Assembly (NCBI GenBank): GCA_031553225.1
Contig: JAVBLU010000043.1
Location: 1 to 56,264 of the forward strand
Length of the DNA stretch: 56,264 nucleotides
Origin: JAVBLU01 sp031553225
Lineage (GTDB): Bacteria > Bacillota > Clostridia > Christensenellales > UBA1750
Reading direction: 5' to 3'
The translations under genes were made by a program, and so were the position numbers. Below the pieces are notes generated by a model. It saw only the letters and a program-made list of their open reading frames with translations. It did no database searches and was not told the DNA's origin. Shown piece by piece: positions 15,900-23,947 of the stretch (position 1 is the stretch's first letter; the number at the start of each line of letters is the position of its first letter).

Positions 15900-16676
15900 T
15901 TGAAGGTTGTTGCAGTGGCGAATCAGAAGGGCGGCGTGGGCAAGACGACCACCACCGTCAACCTGGGCGCGTGCCTGGCGGCGGAAGGCAAGCGGATTCT
16001 GCTGCTGGACATGGACCCGCAGGGAAACGCCACGAGCGGCCTTGGGGTGGACAAGGCGACGGCCAGGCTGTCGGTTTACGAGGCGCTCATCGACGGCGCG
16101 GAGCTCGCGCCCGCGGTGGTGAAAACGAACACGCCCGGCCTGTGCCTGGTTCCCTCGGCCATCCGCCTGGCGGGCGCGGAGGTGGAGCTGGTGAGCGCCC
16201 GGGAGCGCGAGCACAGGCTTCGGCGCGCGCTGAGCGCGATCGTCGGCGGGTATGACTATGTGCTCATCGACTGCCCGCCCTCTCTGGGGCTGCTTACGCT
16301 GAACGCACTCACCGCCGCGGACGCCCTGCTCGTTCCCATCCAGTGCGAGTACTACGCGCTGGAGGGCCTCACGCAGCTGATGGGCACGGTCCGGCTCGTC
16401 CGGCAGCGTCTGAACCCGGCGCTGGATATCGAGGGCGTCGTGCTCACCATGTTCGACGGCCGCACAAACCTGGGCAGTCAGGTGGTCGCGGAGGTGCGCA
16501 AGTACTTTCAGGGCAAGGTGCATACCTCCGTCATCCCGCGCAATGTGCGGCTTTCGGAGGCGCCCTCGCACGGCCTGCCGATTCACCAGTACGACGCGCG
16601 CTCCTCCGGGGCGCTGGCGTACCGCGATCTGGCGCGGGAATTCATCGCCTGGAACGAGGGGGGGAGCGACGCATGA
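15900..16676 (+). CDS. parA: Chromosome-partitioning ATPase ParA/Soj
   Basis: This 258-residue protein has the deviant Walker A motif KGGVGKTT at about residues 10-17. Walker A' follows in LLLDMDPQGNAT and Walker B in YDYVLIDCPPSL. It forms ATP-bound dimers on DNA, which ParB-parS complexes stimulate during origin segregation. It is the short Soj type without an N-terminal helix-turn-helix. The TTG at 15900 was chosen because the ATG at 15882 overlaps the -10 box and could not be in the transcript. GGGGTGAT precedes the TTG. It overlaps parB by four bases (ATGA). Confidence 0.95.
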   Translation: MKVVAVANQKGGVGKTTTTVNLGACLAAEGKRILLLDMDPQGNATSGLGVDKATARLSVYEALIDGAELAPAVVKTNTPGLCLVPSAIRLAGAEVELVSAREREHRLRRALSAIVGGYDYVLIDCPPSLGLLTLNALTAADALLVPIQCEYYALEGLTQLMGTVRLVRQRLNPALDIEGVVLTMFDGRTNLGSQVVAEVRKYFQGKVHTSVIPRNVRLSEAPSHGLPIHQYDARSSGALAYRDLAREFIAWNEGGSDA

Positions 16677-17524
16677 AGAGCTTCGGTTTGGGCAAGGGCC
16701 TGGAAGCGCTCATCCGCGACGAGTCGGCGGCGGGGCAGAGCGTGGTGCGCATCGCGCTGTCGGATATCGACCGCAATGAAGACCAGCCCCGCAAGCGGTT
16801 TGAGGAAACCGCCCTGCGCGAGCTGGCCGACTCCATCGCCGAGCTTGGCGTCATTCAGCCGATCATCGTGCGCCGAAACGGCAGCCGCTTCGTCATCATC
16901 GCGGGCGAACGCCGTTTTCGCGCGGCGCGCATGGCCGGACTCCAGGAGATTCCCGCGCTGGTGCGCGAGGCCGACAAGCTGGAGCGCATGCAGGTAGCGC
17001 TGGTGGAAAACCTGCAGCGCGCCGACCTAAACCCCGTGGAAGAGGCCTGCGCCGTACAGGCGCTTATCGACGAGTGCGGGCTGACGCAGGAGGCCGTGTC
17101 CAAACGCGTGGGCCGCTCGCGCCCGGCCGTAGCGAACGTGCTGCGGTTGCTTACCCTGCCCGAGCCCGTGCTGCAGATGCTGCGCGAGGGGCGGCTGTCC
17201 GCAGGACACGCGCGCGCGCTCGTTACGCTGGCCGATCCGGCCCGGCAAACCGAACTGGCCCTGCAGGCCGAACGGAACGGCTGGTCCGTCCGCCAGATGG
17301 AGGACGCTATGCGCGCCGTTCACAAGCGCGCGCCGGCAAAGCAGCGGCTCACGCCCGAGCTGCACGACTTCGTGGACATGGCCCGGCGGGCCTTCGGCGT
17401 AAAGGCACAGCTCTCCGGCACCGGCAAGAAGGGCCAGCTTGTGCTGCCATACGCCTCGCCCGAAGAGCTGCAGCGCATTTGGGACGTGCTGGAATCGCTG
17501 GGGCTGGGCAGCGGCGGATTGTAA
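16673..17524 (+). CDS. parB: Chromosome-partitioning protein ParB/Spo0J
   Basis: The 283-residue CTPase and DNA clamp begins SFGLGKGLEALI. It has the CTP-binding GERRFRAA box at about 80-87 and the LVENLQRADLNPVEEA segment. A helix-turn-helix (GLTQEAVSKRVGRSRPAVAN) reads parS. The C-terminal 40 residues form the dimerisation part. Two consensus parS sites at 15837 and 20065 are the expected loading sites. The start codon overlaps the parA stop. Confidence 0.96.
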   Translation: MKSFGLGKGLEALIRDESAAGQSVVRIALSDIDRNEDQPRKRFEETALRELADSIAELGVIQPIIVRRNGSRFVIIAGERRFRAARMAGLQEIPALVREADKLERMQVALVENLQRADLNPVEEACAVQALIDECGLTQEAVSKRVGRSRPAVANVLRLLTLPEPVLQMLREGRLSAGHARALVTLADPARQTELALQAERNGWSVRQMEDAMRAVHKRAPAKQRLTPELHDFVDMARRAFGVKAQLSGTGKKGQLVLPYASPEELQRIWDVLESLGLGSGGL

Positions 17525-17618
17525 AGGAAGGACGCCGGCGCCGAGCGCGCTCTGCGACGCTTCCGTCCGCGCGCGACCTTCCCATAGAGAAGGCGCCAAG
17601 CGCGCCGCGAGGATGAAC

Positions 17619-18368
17619 ATGACGCAAAATGGGATGGCGGCGCTCGTCCGCCAGCAGCTGGCCGTGGATTTGAACTGCGCCGCATCTGACCTGTGCGGCG
17701 ACAAGGACGGCTTCGTATTCGTCGCGTGCCGCGACAACCCCGGACGCCGGCCGTTCCCAAGGCGTGCACAGCACTTTGAGATGCTATCCATGGGCCTGTC
17801 CATCGTGGTCTCCGCCACGCCGGAGGTTTTGTCTGTCGTGCGGCCCGCGCTGGCAGGAAAAGACCGCGACGAAGCATTCTCCATGCCCTTCGTGTATGGC
17901 CACAGCCTCTACTATCTGCCGGATCTCGCCGCCCTGGCTCCTCTTCCGGCGCCCGAAGCCTTCTCCTTCGAGCTCGTCGAACGCCCGGAAATTCCCGGCC
18001 TGTATCGATTCGAGGGTTTCCGCAACGCCCTGCAGTACGACGCCGCCCATCCGCGCCCGGATATTCTGGCCGCCGTGGCCCGGCAAGGCGGCCGCGTTGT
18101 GGCGGTCGCCGGCGCGAGCCAGGACTGCGCAGCCATGTGGCAGATCGGCATGGACGTACTTGCGGATTATCGCGGCTGCGGGGTTGCGGCGTACCTTGTC
18201 AACACCCTTACCCTTGCGACCATAGCGCGGGGCTGCATCCCTTATTACGGCACGGCGAGCAGCAACATTGCCTCGCAGCGCGTCGCGCACCGCGCCGGTT
18301 ACCTGCCCGCCTGGGTCTGCGCCTACCACGGCCGCTTCGTCGGCCTCGACACCTCCCCGACATCCTGA
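17619..18368 (+). CDS. GNAT-family N-acetyltransferase
   Basis: The 249-residue protein has a C-terminal GNAT domain. A strand (MWQIGMDVLADYRGCGVAAYLV) includes the R/Q-x-x-G-x-G/A acetyl-CoA loop in the form RGCGVA, and ASSNIASQRVAHRAGYLPAW is the typical last helix. The N-terminal 130 residues match the two-part layout of some GNAT proteins whose first half is degenerate. The substrate is unknown. The ATG at 17619 is preferred to the one at 17613 because GAGG lies 6 bases before it. It follows parB by 94 bases and ends before a bidirectional terminator. Confidence 0.78.
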   Translation: MTQNGMAALVRQQLAVDLNCAASDLCGDKDGFVFVACRDNPGRRPFPRRAQHFEMLSMGLSIVVSATPEVLSVVRPALAGKDRDEAFSMPFVYGHSLYYLPDLAALAPLPAPEAFSFELVERPEIPGLYRFEGFRNALQYDAAHPRPDILAAVARQGGRVVAVAGASQDCAAMWQIGMDVLADYRGCGVAAYLVNTLTLATIARGCIPYYGTASSNIASQRVAHRAGYLPAWVCAYHGRFVGLDTSPTS

Positions 18369-18424
18369 CCTACAGCGTGCAGGGCACAGCTCCGCCAGAC
18401 CATATATGGCTGACGGGCCTGCCC

Positions 18425-18459
18425 AGGCAAAAGCCCCGCCGTCGGCGGGGCTTTTGCCT
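18425..18459. terminator. Bidirectional terminator between the GNAT gene and sulfatase
   Basis: A perfect 16-bp stem (18425-18440 with 18444-18459) carries AAAA and TTTT in the arms, so it can terminate the converging genes from both sides. Confidence 0.85.
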
Positions 18460-18559
18460 ATAGATGCGCTGTTCGCCGGCGATGCAATGGCGCCGAGCGC
18501 GCGCGCAGCAGGGCGCCGGCTTTGGCGCGCAGGCAGCGCACGCTTTGCGCGCGCGGCAT

Positions 18560-19957
18560 CTAGCGCACGGCGGGAAGAATGCGGCCCGGGCAAAGCCGGC
18601 CGTTCTGCACAAGCCCGTCCTGAGGGCGGGCGGAGAGGATGCAGGTCAGGCGGTCGCGGCAGCGGGCCACGTCGGCGGCGCGGCCTGGATCGGCGGAGAG
18701 ATCGCACAGTTCCCGCGGGTCTGCGGCCAGATCGAAGTACAACTCGCGGCCGGAGAGCGTCTCCCAAACATATTTTTCCCGGGCGGACACGAGATACTGC
18801 CAGCCATCGCCCGCATTGGCGTGCTCGCCGTGCACGAAGGGCGGATCCTGCGAGCAGTCGCCCTGCAGCGCGGGCAAAAAGGACGATCCTTGAAGCCCGT
18901 CCGGCAGAAGGAGCCCGGCGAGCTGCAGAAGCGTGGGCATCACGTCGGCGTGCGTGGTGGGGCGGACGGATCTTGCAGGCGTCTTGCCAAAGGACGAGGG
19001 CGCGCGCACAAGCAGCGGAATACGGGCCGAACCTTCGAACGGGGTCGCCTTGCGGAACAGGCCGTGGTCGCCCAGCTGTTCGCCGTGATCGGACAAGAAC
19101 AGGAAATAAGTGTTGCCGAGCAGCCCGGCCTTGTTCAGGTAGTGGTACAGCTTGCCGACCTGATCGTCGATGTGCGTGCAGTGCGCCCAATACGCGCGCC
19201 GCACGCTGTCCAGCATGTCCGGCGGGATCGTGCCGCGCCACGTGTCCAGGCGGCGCGTGGGCGCGGTATTCCCTGCGCACCAGTCGCCCATGGGCACGTC
19301 CGGCAGGACCGCGTCTCGGTACATGTCAAAGAACGCGGCGGGCGGATCATACGGCGCATGCGGCCGGTGCAGGCTGATCTGCAGAAAGAAGGGGCGCGTG
19401 GGATCGCGCCGCCGCAGCATCGTCACGGCCGTATCCATAATCCAGTTCGTGCAGTGCAGGCGCTCCTCGTGTTGCCAGGGCTTTACGTGAACGGAGTTGG
19501 GCTCCACTTCGCGCGCACGGTCGACCGCGCGGCCGCTCGTTTCGCTTTGCAGCCACTCGTGATAGTCGCTCTCAAAGTCCGGATGCAGGCGCTGCACATC
19601 GTACAGCGCGTTCTGCTCGAATCCAAGCCCCGCGCGCTGCGGAAAGAAATGCGTCTTGCCGCACTGCATGGTCTGATAGCCGCCCTCCCGCAGGCAGATC
19701 ATCATGGTGCGCGGATAGATCCAGGGCACGCCGTCGCGGTAGCCCAGCCGCCCGCACCCGGAAGGGCTAAGGCCGGTGGCCAGGCAGGCGCGCGCAGGGA
19801 TACACGTCGGCGCGGCCGAGTACGCCGCGGTGAAGAGCGTGCCGCCCTCGGCGATGTGGTCCAGATACGGCGTGCGCACGGCCGGATGCCCAAGGCAGGA
19901 CAGGCAGTCGCCGCGCCATTGGTCGGGAAACACCATCACAAAATTAGGCCTGTCCAT
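18560..19957 (-). CDS. Type I sulfatase, Cys-type
   Basis: The 465-residue hydrolase has the alkaline-phosphatase-type core. FVMVFPDQWRGD provides the first metal aspartate, and APTCIPAR carries Cys52 in the C-x-P-x-R motif that becomes formylglycine. FLFLSDHGEQLGDHG gives the second metal site. The cysteine form needs an anaerobic sulfatase-maturating enzyme (radical SAM), not encoded in the window. There is no signal peptide, so it is cytoplasmic and probably desulfates imported sugars, in line with the nearby fucosidase. GGGAG lies 8-9 bases before the ATG at 19957. Confidence 0.92.
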   Translation of the reverse strand: MDRPNFVMVFPDQWRGDCLSCLGHPAVRTPYLDHIAEGGTLFTAAYSAAPTCIPARACLATGLSPSGCGRLGYRDGVPWIYPRTMMICLREGGYQTMQCGKTHFFPQRAGLGFEQNALYDVQRLHPDFESDYHEWLQSETSGRAVDRAREVEPNSVHVKPWQHEERLHCTNWIMDTAVTMLRRRDPTRPFFLQISLHRPHAPYDPPAAFFDMYRDAVLPDVPMGDWCAGNTAPTRRLDTWRGTIPPDMLDSVRRAYWAHCTHIDDQVGKLYHYLNKAGLLGNTYFLFLSDHGEQLGDHGLFRKATPFEGSARIPLLVRAPSSFGKTPARSVRPTTHADVMPTLLQLAGLLLPDGLQGSSFLPALQGDCSQDPPFVHGEHANAGDGWQYLVSAREKYVWETLSGRELYFDLAADPRELCDLSADPGRAADVARCRDRLTCILSARPQDGLVQNGRLCPGRILPAVR

Positions 19958-20064
19958 GCATCTCACTCCCGTGGCTTTCATCTGTGTGGAAATCCGCCCC
20001 GCGGCGGCTGAAAACGAGCCGTGCTCACCCTCGCAATGAGCTTCTGCCGGCGCTCGCGCGTCTA

Positions 20065-20080
20065 TGTTTCACGTGAAACA
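20065..20080. promoter_or_regulatory. parS: parS site 2
   Basis: A second perfect copy of TGTTTCACGTGAAACA lies between the convergent-side end of cvpA and the sulfatase start, about 4.2 kb from the first site. Confidence 0.95.
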
Positions 20081-20130
20081 CAGCGGAAGCGCCCCGCCCG
20101 CACGCAAGCGGGCGGCGGGCCGCGCAGCCG

Positions 20131-20844
20131 TCAGATCGACCCCGCGATGGACTTGATGATCAGGCTTCCTTGGTAGAACCAGGCCGCGAACTGCGAGCCC
20201 TCCACCAGCGTGGTCACCTCTTTCAGCGGCAGGATGGTGATGGCGATGGGGTAGAGCAGGAAGAGCACGGCCACGATGAGCACGCCGCGCAGCGCGCCGA
20301 ACGCCCCGCCCGCCAGGCCGTCCAGCTGGCGCAGAACGGGCAGCTTTGCGGCGCTGGACACGAGGTTGGAGATGACCGCCACAACGATGACGCACCCCAC
20401 GAATATGGCCATGAAACACAGCGCGTTCAGCATAAAAGCCACAAACGTCTCGTTCAGATAGTCGCTCAGCGTGTGGACGCCCCGCGAGGCGAACACGCGG
20501 CCGATCACGTTCTGCGTGACCAACGCCCCAAGAGGCTCGGGCAGGTTGGCCGAGGCGACAAGCGAGGACAGCTTGTCGGCCGCCAGGGTGGCGACGTCGG
20601 CGTTGCTGGCCACCACGTCGCTCACGTGGGCCGATCCGGCGGAGTAGTACATAAGCGTGTCCACGATTTTTGTATTTGCGGCGATGTGCGCGGCAAGCGG
20701 CCGGTAGAACACGGCCGCGGCCAACCAGGAGACAAGCGACCCCACCGACTGAATGACCGAGAGCAGAAAGCCCTCGTACATGCCAAACACGGCCGAGAGC
20801 AAAATGATGGCCAGGATGCCGATGTCCACGTAGTTCACGGGCAT
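20131..20844 (-). CDS. CvpA-family membrane protein
   Basis: The 237-residue protein starts YVDIGILAIILLSAVFGMYEGF, the conserved first helix of the CvpA (colicin V production) family. At least three more membrane segments follow, at about 22-45, 140-165 and 185-210, including a GAFGALRGVLIVAVLFLL stretch typical of the last helix. A loop of roughly 80 residues between helices is larger than in the E. coli protein, as in Firmicutes YshB-like members. The function is poorly defined and linked to envelope integrity. It follows the DUF5711 gene by 20 bases in one unit. Confidence 0.82.
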   Translation of the reverse strand: MPVNYVDIGILAIILLSAVFGMYEGFLLSVIQSVGSLVSWLAAAVFYRPLAAHIAANTKIVDTLMYYSAGSAHVSDVVASNADVATLAADKLSSLVASANLPEPLGALVTQNVIGRVFASRGVHTLSDYLNETFVAFMLNALCFMAIFVGCVIVVAVISNLVSSAAKLPVLRQLDGLAGGAFGALRGVLIVAVLFLLYPIAITILPLKEVTTLVEGSQFAAWFYQGSLIIKSIAGSI

Positions 20845-20864
20845 GTTCCTTTCTGTTTCGGCGC

Positions 20865-21953
20865 TCACTGCAGCGCCAGGGAATACAGGCTCCCGCCCGA
20901 GGAGACCACGAGCGACCCAAGGCGGGTAACGCCCAGCACCCGCTCCACGTGAAGCGGCAGGTCGCGCTGGGTAACCGCCCCCTCCGCCAGCGGCACGCGC
21001 ATCACGGCCGAAGGGCCCACGGCGAAGACCGCGTCCTGGAAGATGCACACGAAGGGCGCGCGCACGGGCAGATGTACCTCGCGCTGGCTGTCGGCGGTTT
21101 GCAGGTACAGCGTTTGCACGCCGCTTTCCCGCTCGGCCTCGTCCACGGGCGCCAGCGCCAGGTAGATCCTGTCGTTGTACACGCCTTGCGCCATGCTCTG
21201 CCGGCCGTACACCAGCGTTTTTCCGGTCTCGGTGATGGCCGCGGCCTGCGCGGCCCACGTGACGTTCTGCGTGCCCACGAAGGCCGCGCTGTTCTTGTGA
21301 AACACCGCGCGGTAGATGAGCTCGTCGGCGAAGGTAATCTGCCCGGTGGTCAGCTTGCCCGGCTCGTAGGTGGTAACGGCGGTGTAGGGTGTGGCGGCGT
21401 AAGCGTCTAGCGTCATGCTGTAGAGCTGATCCGTATCGGTGTAGAAGCCAAAGTCCAGCACGCTGACGCCCTGAAAGGGCTTGGCGTCGATGAAGCGGCC
21501 CTCCTTGTCGATCACGCGTACGGAGGGCGTCTCCCCTTCCGTGAGAACGGCCACGTGCGTTTTGCCGCAGCGCACCTGGCGGATCGTCTCGTTTACCTTG
21601 TCGGAAAACGTGAGCTTGCCCGTGTCGTCGAAGATATAGATCTGCGTTTGCGTGTACACCACGGCCAGGCTGTCGGAGGCCGACAGGGAGGCGTTTGGGT
21701 TGCTCAGGGGCTGCGACCATTTCGTGCGGCCCTGTGCGGTTAGGGCAAAAAGTTTCTGCCCGTCGAAGCTCACAAGGCCGTCGCCCATCACGCTCGTTTG
21801 GTTGTCGTCCGTAACGGGCAGCAGCATGGGCGAGGCGGAAAGCGGGCGGCCCCCGCCGCCCAAGGAGCGCAGTATGGCGATCGCTCCAAACACGAGCGTC
21901 GCCGTAACGAGGAGCGCAATGGCGATGCGCAAAGCGTTGGGCTGTCGCCGCAA
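20865..21953 (-). CDS. DUF5711-family membrane-anchored beta-propeller-like protein
   Basis: The roughly 362-residue protein has one N-terminal membrane helix (about 9-30, ALRIAIALLVTATLVFGAIAIL). The rest is repeated short beta-strand units with periodic aromatic/DG turns (for example VYTQTQIYIFDDTGKLTFSD and VLDFGFYTDTDQLYSM), suggesting a propeller outside the membrane. It resembles the DUF5711 family of Clostridia; its role is unknown. The start is inferred: no ATG lies near the first helix, and the TTG at 21953 has AAGGA about 9 bases upstream. Pairing with cvpA suggests an envelope role. Confidence 0.7.
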   Translation of the reverse strand: MRRQPNALRIAIALLVTATLVFGAIAILRSLGGGGRPLSASPMLLPVTDDNQTSVMGDGLVSFDGQKLFALTAQGRTKWSQPLSNPNASLSASDSLAVVYTQTQIYIFDDTGKLTFSDKVNETIRQVRCGKTHVAVLTEGETPSVRVIDKEGRFIDAKPFQGVSVLDFGFYTDTDQLYSMTLDAYAATPYTAVTTYEPGKLTTGQITFADELIYRAVFHKNSAAFVGTQNVTWAAQAAAITETGKTLVYGRQSMAQGVYNDRIYLALAPVDEAERESGVQTLYLQTADSQREVHLPVRAPFVCIFQDAVFAVGPSAVMRVPLAEGAVTQRDLPLHVERVLGVTRLGSLVVSSGGSLYSLALQ

Positions 21954-22066
21954 ATCAACACGTCCTTCTGGCTGTCTGGCCGGTGATCCGGCAGCGGTAT
22001 TCTGGTTATTTTCGCCGTCGCCGGCGCATTTCCTTCCGCCGGTGTACCAAACAGGCCCGGCTGTGC

Positions 22067-22072
22067 TATAAT
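22067..22072 (+). promoter_or_regulatory. -10 box upstream of ywlG-like gene
   Basis: A perfect TATAAT lies 20 bases before the ATG at 22092. The -35 region 17 bases upstream is a poor match. Confidence 0.45.
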
Positions 22073-22091
22073 GTAAGCGGGTGATGCTCCT

Positions 22092-22661
22092 ATGACGGCG
22101 GAAAAGATGGCCGCGGATATGCGCATGTCGCTCGCGGCGCTGCTCGACGCAGCCGCGCTTTCGCCGGGCGACTGCGTTGTGATCGGCTGCTCCACAAGCG
22201 AGGCGCTGGGCGCGCGCATCGGCACGGGCGGAAGCCCGGAGCTTGCGGCCGCGCTTTGCGAAGCCGCGCTTGCGGAAACCTCCGGCCGCGGCCTGTATGT
22301 TGCCGCGCAGTGCTGCGAACACTTAAACCGCGCGCTTGTGACGCCGCGCGATTACGCCCAAAGACAGGGCTTAACGGAAGTGTGGGCCGTACCCCAGCCG
22401 CACGCGGGCGGCTCGTTCGCGGCGCACATGTATCAGCTGCTGCCGGACGCGGTGCTCGTGCAGAGCGTGCGCGCCGGCGCGGGGCTGGACATCGGGCAAA
22501 CCCTCATCGGCATGCACCTGCGGCCGGTGGCCGTGCCCGTGCGCGGGCCGATCGCCGCCATCGGCGCGGCCGTGCTCACCATGGCGCGCTCGCGGCCGCC
22601 GCTCATCGGCGGCATCCGCGCCCGCTACGAGCGCGGCGACGGCACTTCGCCTTACCGTTAG
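22092..22661 (+). CDS. UPF0340/TIGR01440 (YwlG-like) protein
   Basis: The 189-residue protein fits the YwlG family. GDCVVIGCSTSEALGARIGTGGSPE lies near the start, and LYVAAQCCEHLNRALV and VPQPHAGGSFAAHMYQ in the middle. It ends with HLRPVAVPVRGPIAAIGAAVLTMARSRPPLIGGIRA. Each of these stretches is nearly invariant in the family. The function is unknown; in Bacillus it neighbours ywlE and ywlF. It begins a plus-strand series continuing with the two uracil-DNA glycosylases, the next gene starting 6 bases after its stop. Confidence 0.88.
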   Translation: MTAEKMAADMRMSLAALLDAAALSPGDCVVIGCSTSEALGARIGTGGSPELAAALCEAALAETSGRGLYVAAQCCEHLNRALVTPRDYAQRQGLTEVWAVPQPHAGGSFAAHMYQLLPDAVLVQSVRAGAGLDIGQTLIGMHLRPVAVPVRGPIAAIGAAVLTMARSRPPLIGGIRARYERGDGTSPYR

Positions 22662-22667
22662 CGTTTC

Positions 22668-23264
22668 ATGGCGCAGATCACCTGGGCATCCTTTCATCAG
22701 GGCCTTCAGGGCTGCAGCCGCTGCGGCCTGCGGGCCGGCTGCGCCCGCGTCGTGCCCGGCGAGGGCCGGCAGGACGCGCCGCTCATGTTCGTGGGCGAGG
22801 GCCCGGGCCAGGAGGAGGACCGCCAGGGCCGCCCGTTCGTGGGCGCGGCCGGGCAGCTGCTCGACCGCATGATCGGCGCGATGGGCCTTGAGCGGCGGGA
22901 CGTGTACATCTGCAACGTGGTAAAATGCCGCCCGCCCTACAACCGCCAGCCCACCCCCGAGGAGCAGGAGGCGTGCCTGCCCTTCCTGCGCGCGCAGTTT
23001 CTGCTCGTGCGGCCCGCGGTCATCGTTTGCCTGGGCGCCACGGCGGCGCAGGCGCTGCTGGACCGCGAGATCCGCATCTCTCGGGCGCGGGGGACCTTCA
23101 TCCAGCGCAAGGGCGTGTACTTTATGCCCACGTATCACCCGGCGGCTCTGCTTCGTCAGCCCGAGCTGAAGCGAGACGCCTGGATGGACCTGCAGGCCGT
23201 GCGCAAAAAACTTATGGAACTGCGTCTTTATGCCGATCTATTATATGACGAGCCAAACGGCTGA
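22668..23264 (+). CDS. Uracil-DNA glycosylase, family 4 (Fe-S)
   Basis: The 198-residue DNA repair enzyme removes uracil arising from cytosine deamination. The four cluster cysteines of family 4 are present with family spacing: C16 and C19 (GCSRCGL), C87 (NVVKCRP) and C103 (EQEACLPFL). Motif A reads GEGPGQEED, then GRPFVGAAGQLLDRM, and motif B has the catalytic-loop His in TYHPAALLRQ. It starts 6 bases after the preceding gene with no obvious ribosome site, so coupling is likely. A second, cysteine-free paralogue follows directly. Confidence 0.93.
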   Translation: MAQITWASFHQGLQGCSRCGLRAGCARVVPGEGRQDAPLMFVGEGPGQEEDRQGRPFVGAAGQLLDRMIGAMGLERRDVYICNVVKCRPPYNRQPTPEEQEACLPFLRAQFLLVRPAVIVCLGATAAQALLDREIRISRARGTFIQRKGVYFMPTYHPAALLRQPELKRDAWMDLQAVRKKLMELRLYADLLYDEPNG

Positions 23265-23326
23265 AACGTCCCCGTCGACGCCCTCTGCCCCGCACATGAT
23301 TTGTTGCCGCCCCATGAGGAGGATGC

Positions 23327-23947
23327 ATGCTCAACAACCAGCCCATGGACAAATTGAACAAGGAGATGGCGCAGAAAGCTGCCCAGCTTTTTCCCGAACG
23401 CATATTCGTTTTTGGCGAAGGTCCGTCGCCCGCGCACGTGCTGTTGGTGGGAGAGGCGCCCGGCGCGCAGGAGGTGCTGCTCGGCCGGCCGTTTGTGGGC
23501 AAAGCCGGGCGGAACTTGGACGAGTTCCTGCGGGCGTCCGCCATTGAACGCGGGAGCCTGTACGTGACGAATACGGTGAAGTTTCGCCCCACGCGCCAAA
23601 GCGAGGCGGGCCGCACGGTGAACCGCACGCCTACCCGCGAGGAAGTGACGCTGATGAGCCCGTGGCTTGTGCGCGAGATTGCGTTGGTTCGGCCACGGAT
23701 CATCGTCACGCTGGGCAACACGGCACTGCGCGCGCTGTGCGGGCATCCGTGCGTCATCGGCGCGGAGCACGGCGTGCCCCGGCCGTACGAGGGCGCGCCC
23801 GGCGGCGCCACGCTGTTTCCGCTGTACCACCCCGCCAGCGTCATCTACAACCGCAGCCTGCAAAGCGCCTACGAGCAGGACATGGAACGCCTTCGCGCCC
23901 TCGTGTCCGCCGTGCCTGCGCGGCAGGAAGGGAGGGGCCGAGCATGA
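23327..23947 (+). CDS. Uracil-DNA glycosylase-superfamily protein lacking the Fe-S cysteines
   Basis: The 206-residue protein aligns by eye with the family 4 enzyme just upstream: GEAPGAQEVLLGRPFVGKAGRNLDEFL, NTVKFRP and the YHPASVIYNRSL motif B region. All four cluster positions are changed: the N-terminal CxxC is gone, VKC is VKF, and the later C is in MSPWL. The acidic residue after motif A (QEED) is replaced by Val. It retains the fold signatures, so it may be a cluster-free glycosylase or have another nucleic acid role. AGGAGG is present before the ATG. Its end overlaps the TPR gene by four bases. Confidence 0.8.
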   Translation: MLNNQPMDKLNKEMAQKAAQLFPERIFVFGEGPSPAHVLLVGEAPGAQEVLLGRPFVGKAGRNLDEFLRASAIERGSLYVTNTVKFRPTRQSEAGRTVNRTPTREEVTLMSPWLVREIALVRPRIIVTLGNTALRALCGHPCVIGAEHGVPRPYEGAPGGATLFPLYHPASVIYNRSLQSAYEQDMERLRALVSAVPARQEGRGRA

